From Bacteroidota bacterium (lineage in GTDB: Bacteria > Bacteroidota > Bacteroidia > Bacteroidales > JAGONC01), in NCBI GenBank assembly GCA_026391695.1, contig JAPLDP010000071.1:1-64000 (forward strand): a stretch of DNA of 64,000 bases. The letters are read 5' to 3'. The position numbers and the translations under genes were made by a program. The notes beneath the pieces are model-generated. The model saw nothing but the letters and a program-made list of their open reading frames with translations, had not been told where the DNA came from and made no database searches. Shown here in pieces: positions 56,748 through 64,000 of this stretch (its first letter is position 1; the number at the start of each line of letters is the position of its first letter).

Positions 56748-57701
56748 TTATTTTATTCTTTTCAGGATGCCGGTCTCAGCCCAATAAATATGCATATTTT
56801 CCCCTGCCACTGAATCTGCCCTGGCAGAAGTAAAGAAGATGTATTTTCCACCGGCAGAAAAATGTGCTGAGTTTTCATCACCCTCACTATTAAACTTCCT
56901 GCCCATATTGGCAGGAATACTCCAATTCCCATCTTCATCACGGAAAGAAATATAATAATCCATCATTCCCAGCCCTTCCCTTTTTGAAGAAATGAACACC
57001 AGCAAACTCTCATCCGGAGCGATACAGGCTGTTAAGGCATCTCCCATTCCGTTAAAAGTATCTGTCAATCGTTCGGGTGCCGAAAATTTTCCTTCCTTAA
57101 ATGAAGCCCGGTATATTTTATTAAATGATTTATTACGAGTCTGTCTGATGAAATAGAGGGTGCCATCTTTTGTTACAGAGGGGGATAATTCCGGTTCAGG
57201 AGTGTTGACCTGTGGGCCCAGATTCATTGGCTCAGCCCAGCCCTCCATGGTTTTATAAGTATACCATATATCGTAATTGCTCGTGTCTTTTGCACCTTTC
57301 TCCAATGGCCTGTTGGATACAAAATAAAGACCTTTTCCATAGGGGCCGGTGCAGGTTTGCAGATCATTGTAAGTGCCTGAAAAAGACGCTATCACAGGAA
57401 CAATCCATTTCCCGTCCTCCTCGTATGTGTGCATGATGGCCCTATGGTTATCCTGCGAAATCGTGTAGAAAAGTTCTTTGCCTTCATACGAAAAAGAAAT
57501 GTCACGCTCCTGTTTTCCTGCCGAAAGTATGTCAGCAGCAAACAGGCGCGGTTCACTGCTGGACTCACCCTGACCCAGAAATTCTCCGGTTATATCCAGG
57601 TATCTGATATCAGCTTCATCAGGCTGTCGTGGGTTGCAGCCTGAAATGATAATCAGCACTATCAGTATTATTAATGAGCAGAAGTTAAGTTGTGTGTACA
57701 C
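56748..57701 (-). CDS. PD40 beta-propeller lipoprotein
   Basis: 317 residues with the lipobox LIIISGC at about residue 22. Four or five WD40-like PD40 repeats are visible (DISFSYEGKELFYTIS, LYFVSNRP, ELSPSVTKDGTLYFIRQT, SLLVFISSKREGLGMMDYY, HFSAGGKYIFFTSAR), as in TolB or the N-terminal parts of OmpA-family proteins. It starts with GTG at 57701; no in-frame ATG precedes it. It is probably a periplasm-facing binding protein in a two-gene operon. Confidence 0.8.
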   Translation of the reverse strand: MYTQLNFCSLIILIVLIIISGCNPRQPDEADIRYLDITGEFLGQGESSSEPRLFAADILSAGKQERDISFSYEGKELFYTISQDNHRAIMHTYEEDGKWIVPVIASFSGTYNDLQTCTGPYGKGLYFVSNRPLEKGAKDTSNYDIWYTYKTMEGWAEPMNLGPQVNTPEPELSPSVTKDGTLYFIRQTRNKSFNKIYRASFKEGKFSAPERLTDTFNGMGDALTACIAPDESLLVFISSKREGLGMMDYYISFRDEDGNWSIPANMGRKFNSEGDENSAHFSAGGKYIFFTSARADSVAGENMHIYWAETGILKRIK

Positions 57702-57720
57702 AATAAATCAAAAAATTCAT

Positions 57721-57792
57721 GGTACTAATTTTAGGGTACTAAATTATAAAGATTTTTGGGTCATCTGCGTCTTCATCTGCATCATCTGTATG
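57721..57792. repeat. Direct repeats upstream of the GH38 gene
   Basis: GGTACTAA occurs at 57721-57728 and 57735-57742, then CATCTG three times (57762-57788) in word-like spacing. Non-coding. Confidence 0.5.
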
Positions 57793-57823
57793 AAAATATA
57801 TTTTCAATTATTTGGTTTTTTGC

Positions 57824-57846
57824 CATGTAATTCTCAGCTTTACATG
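57824..57846. promoter_or_regulatory. Inverted repeat upstream of the GH38 mannosidase
   Basis: CATGTAA and TTACATG (seven-base arms, nine-base spacer) lie 58 bp before the ATG at 57904. Candidate operator; no -7 consensus was found nearby. Confidence 0.4.
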
Positions 57847-57903
57847 TTAAATTCACTGATTGAAATAATTTATCTTATGATGTCCCAAATAAATTCCTGA
57901 AAA

Positions 57904-60900
57904 ATGAAAAAGCCTGCAATCATTATTTTTATTTTATCCATCTGGTGGACCTCTCAAGCACAGGAAAAACAATTCATCAGCAACTGGCTTGTGGTAGGAT
58001 CATTTCCAAATGTCAATACCGAGTCATTGCTGGATAATGAATACATTTATGATGAATCAAAGATCACACCCTCTGCAGGGGATATCTATGAAAGTTATAC
58101 TTGGTTTACGGCAAAGACCGGGCAGCATGGATCTCTCGATTTTCTGTCGATGGATTTTGAGCAGACTGAATACTGCGCGGTCTATGCTTTCTCCTTTATT
58201 TATTCAAATCTGGAGCAGAATGTAAACATACTTGTCGGATCCGATGACGGCAATGCCATTTACATCAATGGTCAAAAGATAGCCTCCAAAATGGCCTGGA
58301 GAGGCTGGCGGCCCGATCAGGATACGGTCATTGCCCGTCTCGGCAAAGGCTGGAATAGGTTACTGGTAAAAGTCGTTAATGGCGTAGGTGACTTTGCACT
58401 GTCAGTGCGCCTGACCGATAACAAAGGTTCCGGTCTTTCTGATATTATTTATAGTACGGAAAATCCTTATAAGGGCGGTATATGGCAGAAACCAGAAGTC
58501 CACCCGTGGATTTATGCTAAATCCCTTGCCTTTAATAATAAATTCATCAGGGAAGCCGACAGCAGGTGTATTAAGCTTGGACTATCATGTCAGGTTTTAG
58601 GGCAGCCTTATCCCGACAATATCCAATTGAAGTTACAGTGCCTCGGAACAGGTGGTGTTAAAGTGTACGAAAAAGACGTCATGATGACCTCACCTGAGGG
58701 ATGTGCCTATGATTTTACTTTTGGTATAAACAACCTCCTTCCTGTTCTGCAGGAAGGGAAAATATTTCTCGTCAATCTCTCCTGGTCAGGTCAGGATGCC
58801 TCTTATTCTTTCCCGCTGAAAAGAGAGGATATATTTTACGCGATCATTAATGATGACTTGGGAAATATGCCGCCGGAACTAGCAGAAAAATTAACATATA
58901 TCCGTACCAACCTTGGCTATGCACACCTGTTTTATCCCGACAGCTTACAGCTGAATGATATGTCCGTATTTAACCTTACCAAGGCTTACCTGCTTTCACA
59001 ATGGGCAGAATTTGACCGGCTTCTGGCTCCATTTTATAATGAAATGAAAGGTATGGCTGAAGGATTGAAGAAGAATACGATCTATTTTGCCGGCAATGCT
59101 CACATTGACATGGCCTGGTTATGGAAATTCGAAGAGACCGTGCAGGTTTGTTATGAAACTTTTGAGTCAGTATTGAATTTTGCAGATAAATATCCCGGAT
59201 TCATTTACAGTCAATCTCAGGCTCAGACATATTGGTGGATGGAAAACCGCTTCCCTGACTATTTTGAAAAGATCAGGAAGAAGATTGATGGTGGTCAGTG
59301 GGAGATCGTCGGTGGAATGTGGGTGGAACCTGACCTGAATATTCCTTCAGGAGAATCTCTTGTGAGGCAGCTCCTTTATGGCAAACGCTATTTTATGAAG
59401 AAATTCGGCGTCGATGTCAAAATCGGTTACGATCCCGATACTTTCGGATACTGCTGGACATTACCGCAAATATTGAGAAAAGCCGGCATCACTTCGTTTA
59501 TTACTCAAAAGCTGACATGGAACGATACCAATGAATTTCCATATAAGATTTTCTGGTGGGAAGCTCCTGACGGTTCACGCGTCCTTGCTATATTCCCTTT
59601 TACCTATGTTCATTCAGGAGAACCCAACAGGGTAGCAAAGGAATTCATCAAACATAAAGAGGTTTCCGGCACTTCCGATCAACTGGTTCTTTATGGTGTG
59701 GGAAATCATGGCGGAGGCCCAACACAGGAAAATATTGATAACATTCAGACCATGAAGAATGTCGATGCTTTTCCTAAAGTAAAGGAATCCTCGATACAGA
59801 ATTTCAGTGATGTCATCATGAATAAATATAAAAGCCTGCCGGAATGGAATAGTGAACTTTACCTTGAATACCACAGGGGAACATATACCACCCAGGCCCA
59901 CAACAAAAAAAATAACCGCCTCAGCGAGATATCTCTTGAAGAAGCTGAAAAACTCTCGGTGATTTCAGGGATTATCTATCCAAAAGATGAATTGAATGAG
60001 GCCTGGCGCCTCACCCTGTTTAATCAGTTCCATGATATACTACCGGGATCAAGCATCGGTGAAGTGTATGACGATTCAAAAGTACAATATGAGAATGTTC
60101 AGAAACTGACCGGAAGAGTGATTAACTGGTCATTGGATAATCTGATTAAATCCTCTCCCGGAACCAACACAGGAATCCCTCTGATCGTTTATAATCCATT
60201 GACACATGCGCGGAAAGATGCTGTGGAAATAAACACGCCATTGAACTATAAACAGACAATGGGACTTTATGATGCAGAAGAAACAGAAATACCATATGAA
60301 ATCGTTAATGGTAAAATAGTTATCACAGGCCTTGATATACCGGCCACGGGTTATAAAATGCTCTATCTAAGAGAAGGCCGGAACAGGACAGGTAGTGACT
60401 CACCTTTAAAGATCGGAAATGATTTCCTTGAAAATGAGTTCCTTCGGGTTACAGTAAATCCTGTAAATGGAAATATCAGCAGTATCTTTGACAAGATTAA
60501 CAACCGGCAGGTACTGCAGGAAAACTGTGAAGGGAACATACTTCAAATCTTTGGGGATAAACCTGCCTATTGGGATGCATGGGATATCGGATATACTGGT
60601 GAGGAATGGAATGCTGACTCAGTGCTGGCAATCAAGGTCGTCACAAACTCTTCACAGAAAGTTGCATTACGCATTGAAAAAGCATATAACAAATCCCGTT
60701 TCATTCAGGATCTGATACTTTATCGTGGTATAGCACGGTTGGATATTGCTAATGATGTGGACTGGAACGAGGATCATAAAATGTTAAAAGCAGCTTTTAA
60801 TTTGTCGGTAGTTAATGACAGCGCAACCTATGAGATACCTTTCGGTTATATTGTCAGACCGACAGTCTATCGTAATTCCTTTGATTCAGCCCGCTATGAG

Positions 60901-61482
60901 GTAAGCGGGCATAAATGGATTGACCTTACTGATAAGGATGGGAAATATGGTGTCAGTATGTTAAATGATTGCAAATATGGTTTTGATGTAAAAGGCAGTA
61001 TGATGCGGATCACCCTTCTCCGCTCACCAAAATGGCCTGATAAAGAAGCCGACATGGGCAAACATACTTTTACATACTCAATTTATCCTCATACCGGTGG
61101 ATGGCGCGAAGGCAACACCTATCAGCGTGCTTATGAACTCAATTATCCGGTATTGTCAAAAACGGGGATGCCTGAAACAACCAGTCATCAGCGACCAGAA
61201 TCACTACCGGCATCCCGTTCCTTTGTGACCGTCAGCAAACCCAATATCATCATATCTGCTATTAAAAAAGCCGAGGATTCTGATGAGGTCATCATCAGGT
61301 TCTATGAGATTTGGGGAAAGGAGGACAATGTAGAATTTACCTTTTACAGCGACTTGATTTCAGTCAGACAAACTGACTTGCTGGAGCGAACTGAGAAGGC
61401 ACTGTCATTTCAGGGAAATAAACTGACCTTTCATGTAAAGCCATTCGAAATAAATACAGTGGCTTTAAAATTTAAAGAATGA
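57904..61482 (+). CDS. Secreted GH38 alpha-mannosidase
   Basis: 1192 residues, with a signal peptide ending at WTSQAQ. An N-terminal PA14-like/jelly-roll region (about 20-165) precedes the GH38 catalytic domain. NAHIDMAWLW (about 398) supplies the first zinc His and Asp, and the nucleophile Asp lies in GYDPDTFGY (about 509). The mid helical domain (LFNQFHDILPGSSIGEVY) and C-terminal beta domains follow. It removes alpha-mannose, for example from N-glycans. With GH2 and GH20 in the window it could strip complex glycans. Divergent from the PD40 gene. Confidence 0.93.
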   Translation: MKKPAIIIFILSIWWTSQAQEKQFISNWLVVGSFPNVNTESLLDNEYIYDESKITPSAGDIYESYTWFTAKTGQHGSLDFLSMDFEQTEYCAVYAFSFIYSNLEQNVNILVGSDDGNAIYINGQKIASKMAWRGWRPDQDTVIARLGKGWNRLLVKVVNGVGDFALSVRLTDNKGSGLSDIIYSTENPYKGGIWQKPEVHPWIYAKSLAFNNKFIREADSRCIKLGLSCQVLGQPYPDNIQLKLQCLGTGGVKVYEKDVMMTSPEGCAYDFTFGINNLLPVLQEGKIFLVNLSWSGQDASYSFPLKREDIFYAIINDDLGNMPPELAEKLTYIRTNLGYAHLFYPDSLQLNDMSVFNLTKAYLLSQWAEFDRLLAPFYNEMKGMAEGLKKNTIYFAGNAHIDMAWLWKFEETVQVCYETFESVLNFADKYPGFIYSQSQAQTYWWMENRFPDYFEKIRKKIDGGQWEIVGGMWVEPDLNIPSGESLVRQLLYGKRYFMKKFGVDVKIGYDPDTFGYCWTLPQILRKAGITSFITQKLTWNDTNEFPYKIFWWEAPDGSRVLAIFPFTYVHSGEPNRVAKEFIKHKEVSGTSDQLVLYGVGNHGGGPTQENIDNIQTMKNVDAFPKVKESSIQNFSDVIMNKYKSLPEWNSELYLEYHRGTYTTQAHNKKNNRLSEISLEEAEKLSVISGIIYPKDELNEAWRLTLFNQFHDILPGSSIGEVYDDSKVQYENVQKLTGRVINWSLDNLIKSSPGTNTGIPLIVYNPLTHARKDAVEINTPLNYKQTMGLYDAEETEIPYEIVNGKIVITGLDIPATGYKMLYLREGRNRTGSDSPLKIGNDFLENEFLRVTVNPVNGNISSIFDKINNRQVLQENCEGNILQIFGDKPAYWDAWDIGYTGEEWNADSVLAIKVVTNSSQKVALRIEKAYNKSRFIQDLILYRGIARLDIANDVDWNEDHKMLKAAFNLSVVNDSATYEIPFGYIVRPTVYRNSFDSARYEVSGHKWIDLTDKDGKYGVSMLNDCKYGFDVKGSMMRITLLRSPKWPDKEADMGKHTFTYSIYPHTGGWREGNTYQRAYELNYPVLSKTGMPETTSHQRPESLPASRSFVTVSKPNIIISAIKKAEDSDEVIIRFYEIWGKEDNVEFTFYSDLISVRQTDLLERTEKALSFQGNKLTFHVKPFEINTVALKFKE

Positions 61483-61531
61483 AAGCAATTCTTCAAGATT
61501 TCGGTCTTTATAAAATCCCTGTGCTATATTA

Positions 61532-62419
61532 TTATTGATACCTGATCTTCCTGCCGATTCGCAGGATAGTCTTGGATGACATATTATTCAGTCTGCAAAG
61601 CTTGCTGACCGATGTGTGATAACGGGCAGCAATACCAGATAAGGTGTCTCCGCTTTTTATTGTGTGATATTTCGCTTTGCGTAGTTCAATCAGATATTCA
61701 AAATTCGCGCTGGTGATGGTCAGGGTATCTACCTTCAGTTCGAAACTGGAGAAATCAATAAAACAATTGGGATCAAAAGGCTCACCGTGGTACCGGGTTT
61801 CAAAGTGCAGGTGGCTGCCTGTCGACCGGCCTGAATTTCCGCCTAAACCGATGAGGTCTCCGGCATCGACTTTCTGGTTGGCCTCTACCAGCACCCTTGA
61901 CAAATGGCCGTAAATGGTTTCAAGACCCTGTGGATGCCTGATGACCACAACTCTTCCAAAACCATGCCGGTCATATTTTGTCAGCCTGACTATTCCGTCA
62001 GTCGCTGCAAAAATTGAGTCCCCTGTAAATACCTTAATATCCACTCCATAGTGCCATATCCGCCGGCTGGGGCCAAACTTAAAGGATACATAGTTCTTAT
62101 GCGGAAAGACAAAATGTAACCCATTTATACTGTCGCATAAAACTATTCGTACCGTATCTATCATGTTCTTCGAATCGAAACATCCTGAGTTAATTCTGAC
62201 GTTGTCCCAACCAAATGTATCGATGTTGGAATAAATATCCTGGTATAGCGTGTCGAGATATGCCTGAAACGATTCTTCCTGTATATCACTGTTGCCAAGT
62301 GTATCAGCTTCCGGAGTATGTCTTATCACAGAATCAACAGCGACTGAATCAGCTTGCGACATGACCCTGCTGATAATCATTATACAAACCAAAAAGACAG
62401 AAATAAACCGTTTTAACAA
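61532..62419 (-). CDS. M23 metallopeptidase with C-terminal LysM
   Basis: 295 residues, with a signal peptide ending near RVMSQA. The lytic M23 domain has zinc ligands H123 and D127 (HYGVDIKV) and H205 with catalytic H203 in GSHLHFE. A LysM peptidoglycan-binding domain is at about 248-295. The site is complete, so it should be an active murein endopeptidase in the periplasm. The LysM follows rather than precedes the peptidase. The start is TTG at 62419; no ATG is available upstream in frame. Confidence 0.9.
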   Translation of the reverse strand: MLKRFISVFLVCIMIISRVMSQADSVAVDSVIRHTPEADTLGNSDIQEESFQAYLDTLYQDIYSNIDTFGWDNVRINSGCFDSKNMIDTVRIVLCDSINGLHFVFPHKNYVSFKFGPSRRIWHYGVDIKVFTGDSIFAATDGIVRLTKYDRHGFGRVVVIRHPQGLETIYGHLSRVLVEANQKVDAGDLIGLGGNSGRSTGSHLHFETRYHGEPFDPNCFIDFSSFELKVDTLTITSANFEYLIELRKAKYHTIKSGDTLSGIAARYHTSVSKLCRLNNMSSKTILRIGRKIRYQ

Positions 62420-62492
62420 TGATCGGGAGAGTTAAAGAGTTTTAAAATTTTATTTGCGAAAATAACCTAAATCCCTAAAAGAATGTTTAAAT

Positions 62493-62536
62493 TTTCTTCA
62501 TTCTTCATTTTTCATGCTTCATGTTTCATTCTTTAT
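62493..62536. repeat. TTCATTCTTCA quasi-periodic repeat
   Basis: CTTCATTCTTCATTTTTCATG and variants, imperfect words of 7-9 bp, intergenic. It shares a 14-base core with the segment at 45879-45911. The rest of 62537-62689 shows nothing recognisable. Confidence 0.5.
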
Positions 62537-62689
62537 ATCCGCCAGTGTCCACTACCGAACATGGTATTGTACACTATCATAACAAAGCTGATTGAAATTT
62601 TTCAAAAGTTTTGTTGTAAAATAAAGACTATTAATACATTAAAAATATTGGAATAATATTGGTGGAGAGCATATTTTCTTCTAATTATT

Positions 62690-63169
62690 ATGGATATAAA
62701 TCCGAACACTATGAAACTGTATAATTACCCCATGCTCTTATTGATAGTGGTTTTCTTTCTGCTGGGTGCATTTTTTCAGGGTTGGGAAAACCTCTATGGC
62801 TTCAGCTCCGGAAGTGATAATTCGGCCTCATGCAGGGCTACTCACAGGTACGCCGAATCTGATCCCGATATGATATATTCACCATGGTATACCGGCGAAG
62901 ATTACCTGCTGATTAACCCAACTCCAATGGGCACTGCAGATAAAAAAATTTTCGGTATTTTCGGACTGAATCAGGTTGAACTGGTGATTATTTCACCGGA
63001 TGGGAAGTCTATACGTGATTTGATTTTTAACAAGGAACAATTTGACGGACGTCCGATATACTGGGATAAAAGAGATCAGAATGGTTATAAGGTCACTCCC
63101 GGAATATATTATTGCATGCTCAAGGTAAACGAAATGACCATATCTAAAAGAATCCTCTTAGTCAGATAA
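62690..63169 (+). CDS. Mini-protein: signal anchor plus FlgD/T9SS-like C-terminal domain
   Basis: 159 residues. A hydrophobic segment at about 13-30 (YPMLLLIVVFFLLGAFF) is a signal peptide or anchor. After a 50-residue linker, residues 75-159 form a FlgD-Ig-like/T9SS-tail-like domain: LVIISPDGKSIRDLI, YWDKRDQNGYKVTPGIYY, and an end in KRILLVR. Normally such a domain terminates a large cargo protein; here there is no cargo. A start at 62711 is also possible. It precedes the carboxypeptidase-regulatory gene by 104 bp, which has its own promoter. Confidence 0.65.
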   Translation: MDINPNTMKLYNYPMLLLIVVFFLLGAFFQGWENLYGFSSGSDNSASCRATHRYAESDPDMIYSPWYTGEDYLLINPTPMGTADKKIFGIFGLNQVELVIISPDGKSIRDLIFNKEQFDGRPIYWDKRDQNGYKVTPGIYYCMLKVNEMTISKRILLVR

Positions 63170-63212
63170 CGTAAAATCAATCATCCTGCAAACCTCATGT
63201 GTACCGGTCAGA

Positions 63213-63243
63213 TTGTTTACAATATTAAAAATTATTATATTTG
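63213..63243 (+). promoter_or_regulatory. Promoter of the partial gene at the right edge
   Basis: TTG (63213-63215), a 20-nt spacer, then TATATTTG (63236-63243), a full match. The predicted leader is about 25 nt to the ATG at 63274. Confidence 0.6.
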
Positions 63244-63273
63244 AAGTGGTCTGGGAAATTTAAAGGGATACCC

Positions 63274-64000
63274 ATGTATTTCATTCAAGCATTTTATAGT
63301 AAGCATAAATGGGGATTATTCCTGGTTTTTCTTTTCTTCTGCTCCTTTAACCTTTCAGCTCAATATTTACCATCACTCTTCTCCGGAATTGTCACCGACA
63401 GCACCACTCAAAAGCCATTGCCGATGGTCCACCTCTATCTTAAATCAACGGGAGCAGGTGTGGTGACTGACCTTGAAGGTAAATATATTCTACGTGTCCC
63501 GGCTTTACCCGATACCATGATTATATCGTGCATTGGTTATGAAACAAAAAGAATCAGGTTATCACTGAGTATCAAAGCCAAGCAGAATATATCACTTTCG
63601 CCAAAAATTATGACGCTGAAAGAGGTGACCATAACATCAGAGAAGGCAGTACCATTTTTCAAAGATGAACATTATTCTGTGCTGGATTATGCTCTCGATG
63701 GTATGAATGTCTACCTCCTGATATACAGGAATACCCTCTCCCGGTCAGAACTCCTCCTGCTAAATCAGCAGGGTGATACAATTGCCAGGAAAACAGACCT
63801 GCCCGGCCTGCCCAATTTCCTCTTTAAGGATTGCCTCGATTGTATTCATCTGGTGACGAACGACGCAGCCTGGCAGATTATCTATGCTGGCGATTCACTC
63901 GACCTGCGCTACAAAACCGATCTTCAGCGATTCATTGGAACCATGGGCAATTGTGTTACAAGTGTAGGAGAAAAACTGATCTTTAAAAGATATTTCAATT
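63274..64000 (+). CDS. Carboxypeptidase-regulatory-like domain protein (partial, runs off the end)
   Basis: The frame is open from ATG 63274 to the window end (242 codons). The signal peptide ends near FNLSAQY. Residues 36-110 are a CarboxypepD_reg-like beta-sandwich: SGIVTDSTTQKPLPMVHLYL, TDLEGKYILRVP, ISCIGYETKRIRLSL and LKEVTI. Unlike a TonB-dependent receptor there is no plug domain within the visible part. The following residues look like beta-propeller strands (DYALDGMNVYLLIYRN, SELLLLNQQGDTIARK). Similar proteins in this phylum are of unknown function. Confidence 0.8.
   Translation, partial: MYFIQAFYSKHKWGLFLVFLFFCSFNLSAQYLPSLFSGIVTDSTTQKPLPMVHLYLKSTGAGVVTDLEGKYILRVPALPDTMIISCIGYETKRIRLSLSIKAKQNISLSPKIMTLKEVTITSEKAVPFFKDEHYSVLDYALDGMNVYLLIYRNTLSRSELLLLNQQGDTIARKTDLPGLPNFLFKDCLDCIHLVTNDAAWQIIYAGDSLDLRYKTDLQRFIGTMGNCVTSVGEKLIFKRYFN

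Overview
The window is a chromosomal segment of a Bacteroidota bacterium, most likely an anaerobic member of Bacteroidales/Marinilabiliales. Four things point there: extracellular peptidases ending in type IX secretion (T9SS) sorting tails, promoters of the Bacteroidetes form (TTG, then 19-21 nt, then TAnnTTTG), an ECF sigma factor paired with a two-membrane anti-sigma-like barrel protein, and an oxygen-sensitive glycyl-radical enzyme. No rRNA, tRNA, complete IS or CRISPR array was seen. The left edge holds the 3' end (domains V and VI) of a group II intron whose body lies outside.

Layout. 0.2-3.7 kb: a GT39-type membrane glycosyltransferase and a methyltransferase-GT2 fusion. 3.7-9.2 kb (minus): DUF3109, Nudix, a lone UmuD-like protein, a secreted repeat protein, rsmI, an M28 peptidase and a hypothetical protein. 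9.3-11.7 kb (plus): tdk, a cyclophilin lipoprotein, pheS. 11.8-15 kb (minus): a barrel protein and a T9SS M1 peptidase. 15.2-18.9 kb (plus): TolC and membrane-fusion genes, then tsaB. 18.9-23.7 kb (minus): a Dma-like barrel protein, ECF sigma, and an RprXY-like two-component system. 23.9-27.3 kb (plus): pgi, a cytidylate-kinase-like protein, nitroreductase, barrel protein. 27.3-34.4 kb (minus): a C25 gingipain-like and an M14 peptidase that share a cleaved-adhesin-like module. 34.4-38.4 kb: ROK and polA. 38.5-44 kb: GH20 (broken) and GH2. 44.3-52.7 kb: a hydroxyproline/peptide locus with C69 dipeptidase, S37 peptidase, trans-3-hydroxyproline dehydratase, EamA permease, glycyl-radical trans-4-hydroxyproline dehydratase and its activase. 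52.9-57.7 kb: B3/4 protein, thioesterase, second GT39, two lipoproteins. 57.9-64 kb: GH38 mannosidase, M23-LysM peptidase, a mini sorting-domain protein, and a partial carboxypeptidase-regulatory-domain protein.

How it fits together. Secreted proteases (M1, C25, M14), dipeptidases (C69, S37, M28) and glycosidases acting on beta-galactose, beta-hexosamine and alpha-mannose suggest a life on glycoproteins. The two hydroxyproline dehydratases suggest use of collagen or hydroxyproline-rich proteins, under anoxia for the radical enzyme.

A second theme is gene decay by small deletions and frameshifts. GH20 has lost an internal piece and its C-terminal frame. The C69 signal peptide is out of frame with its catalytic domain. 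Two intergenic regions hold truncated remnants, one of a T9SS-sorted protein and one of an HtrA-like protease. Many intergenic spaces carry short, imperfect, quasi-periodic repeats.
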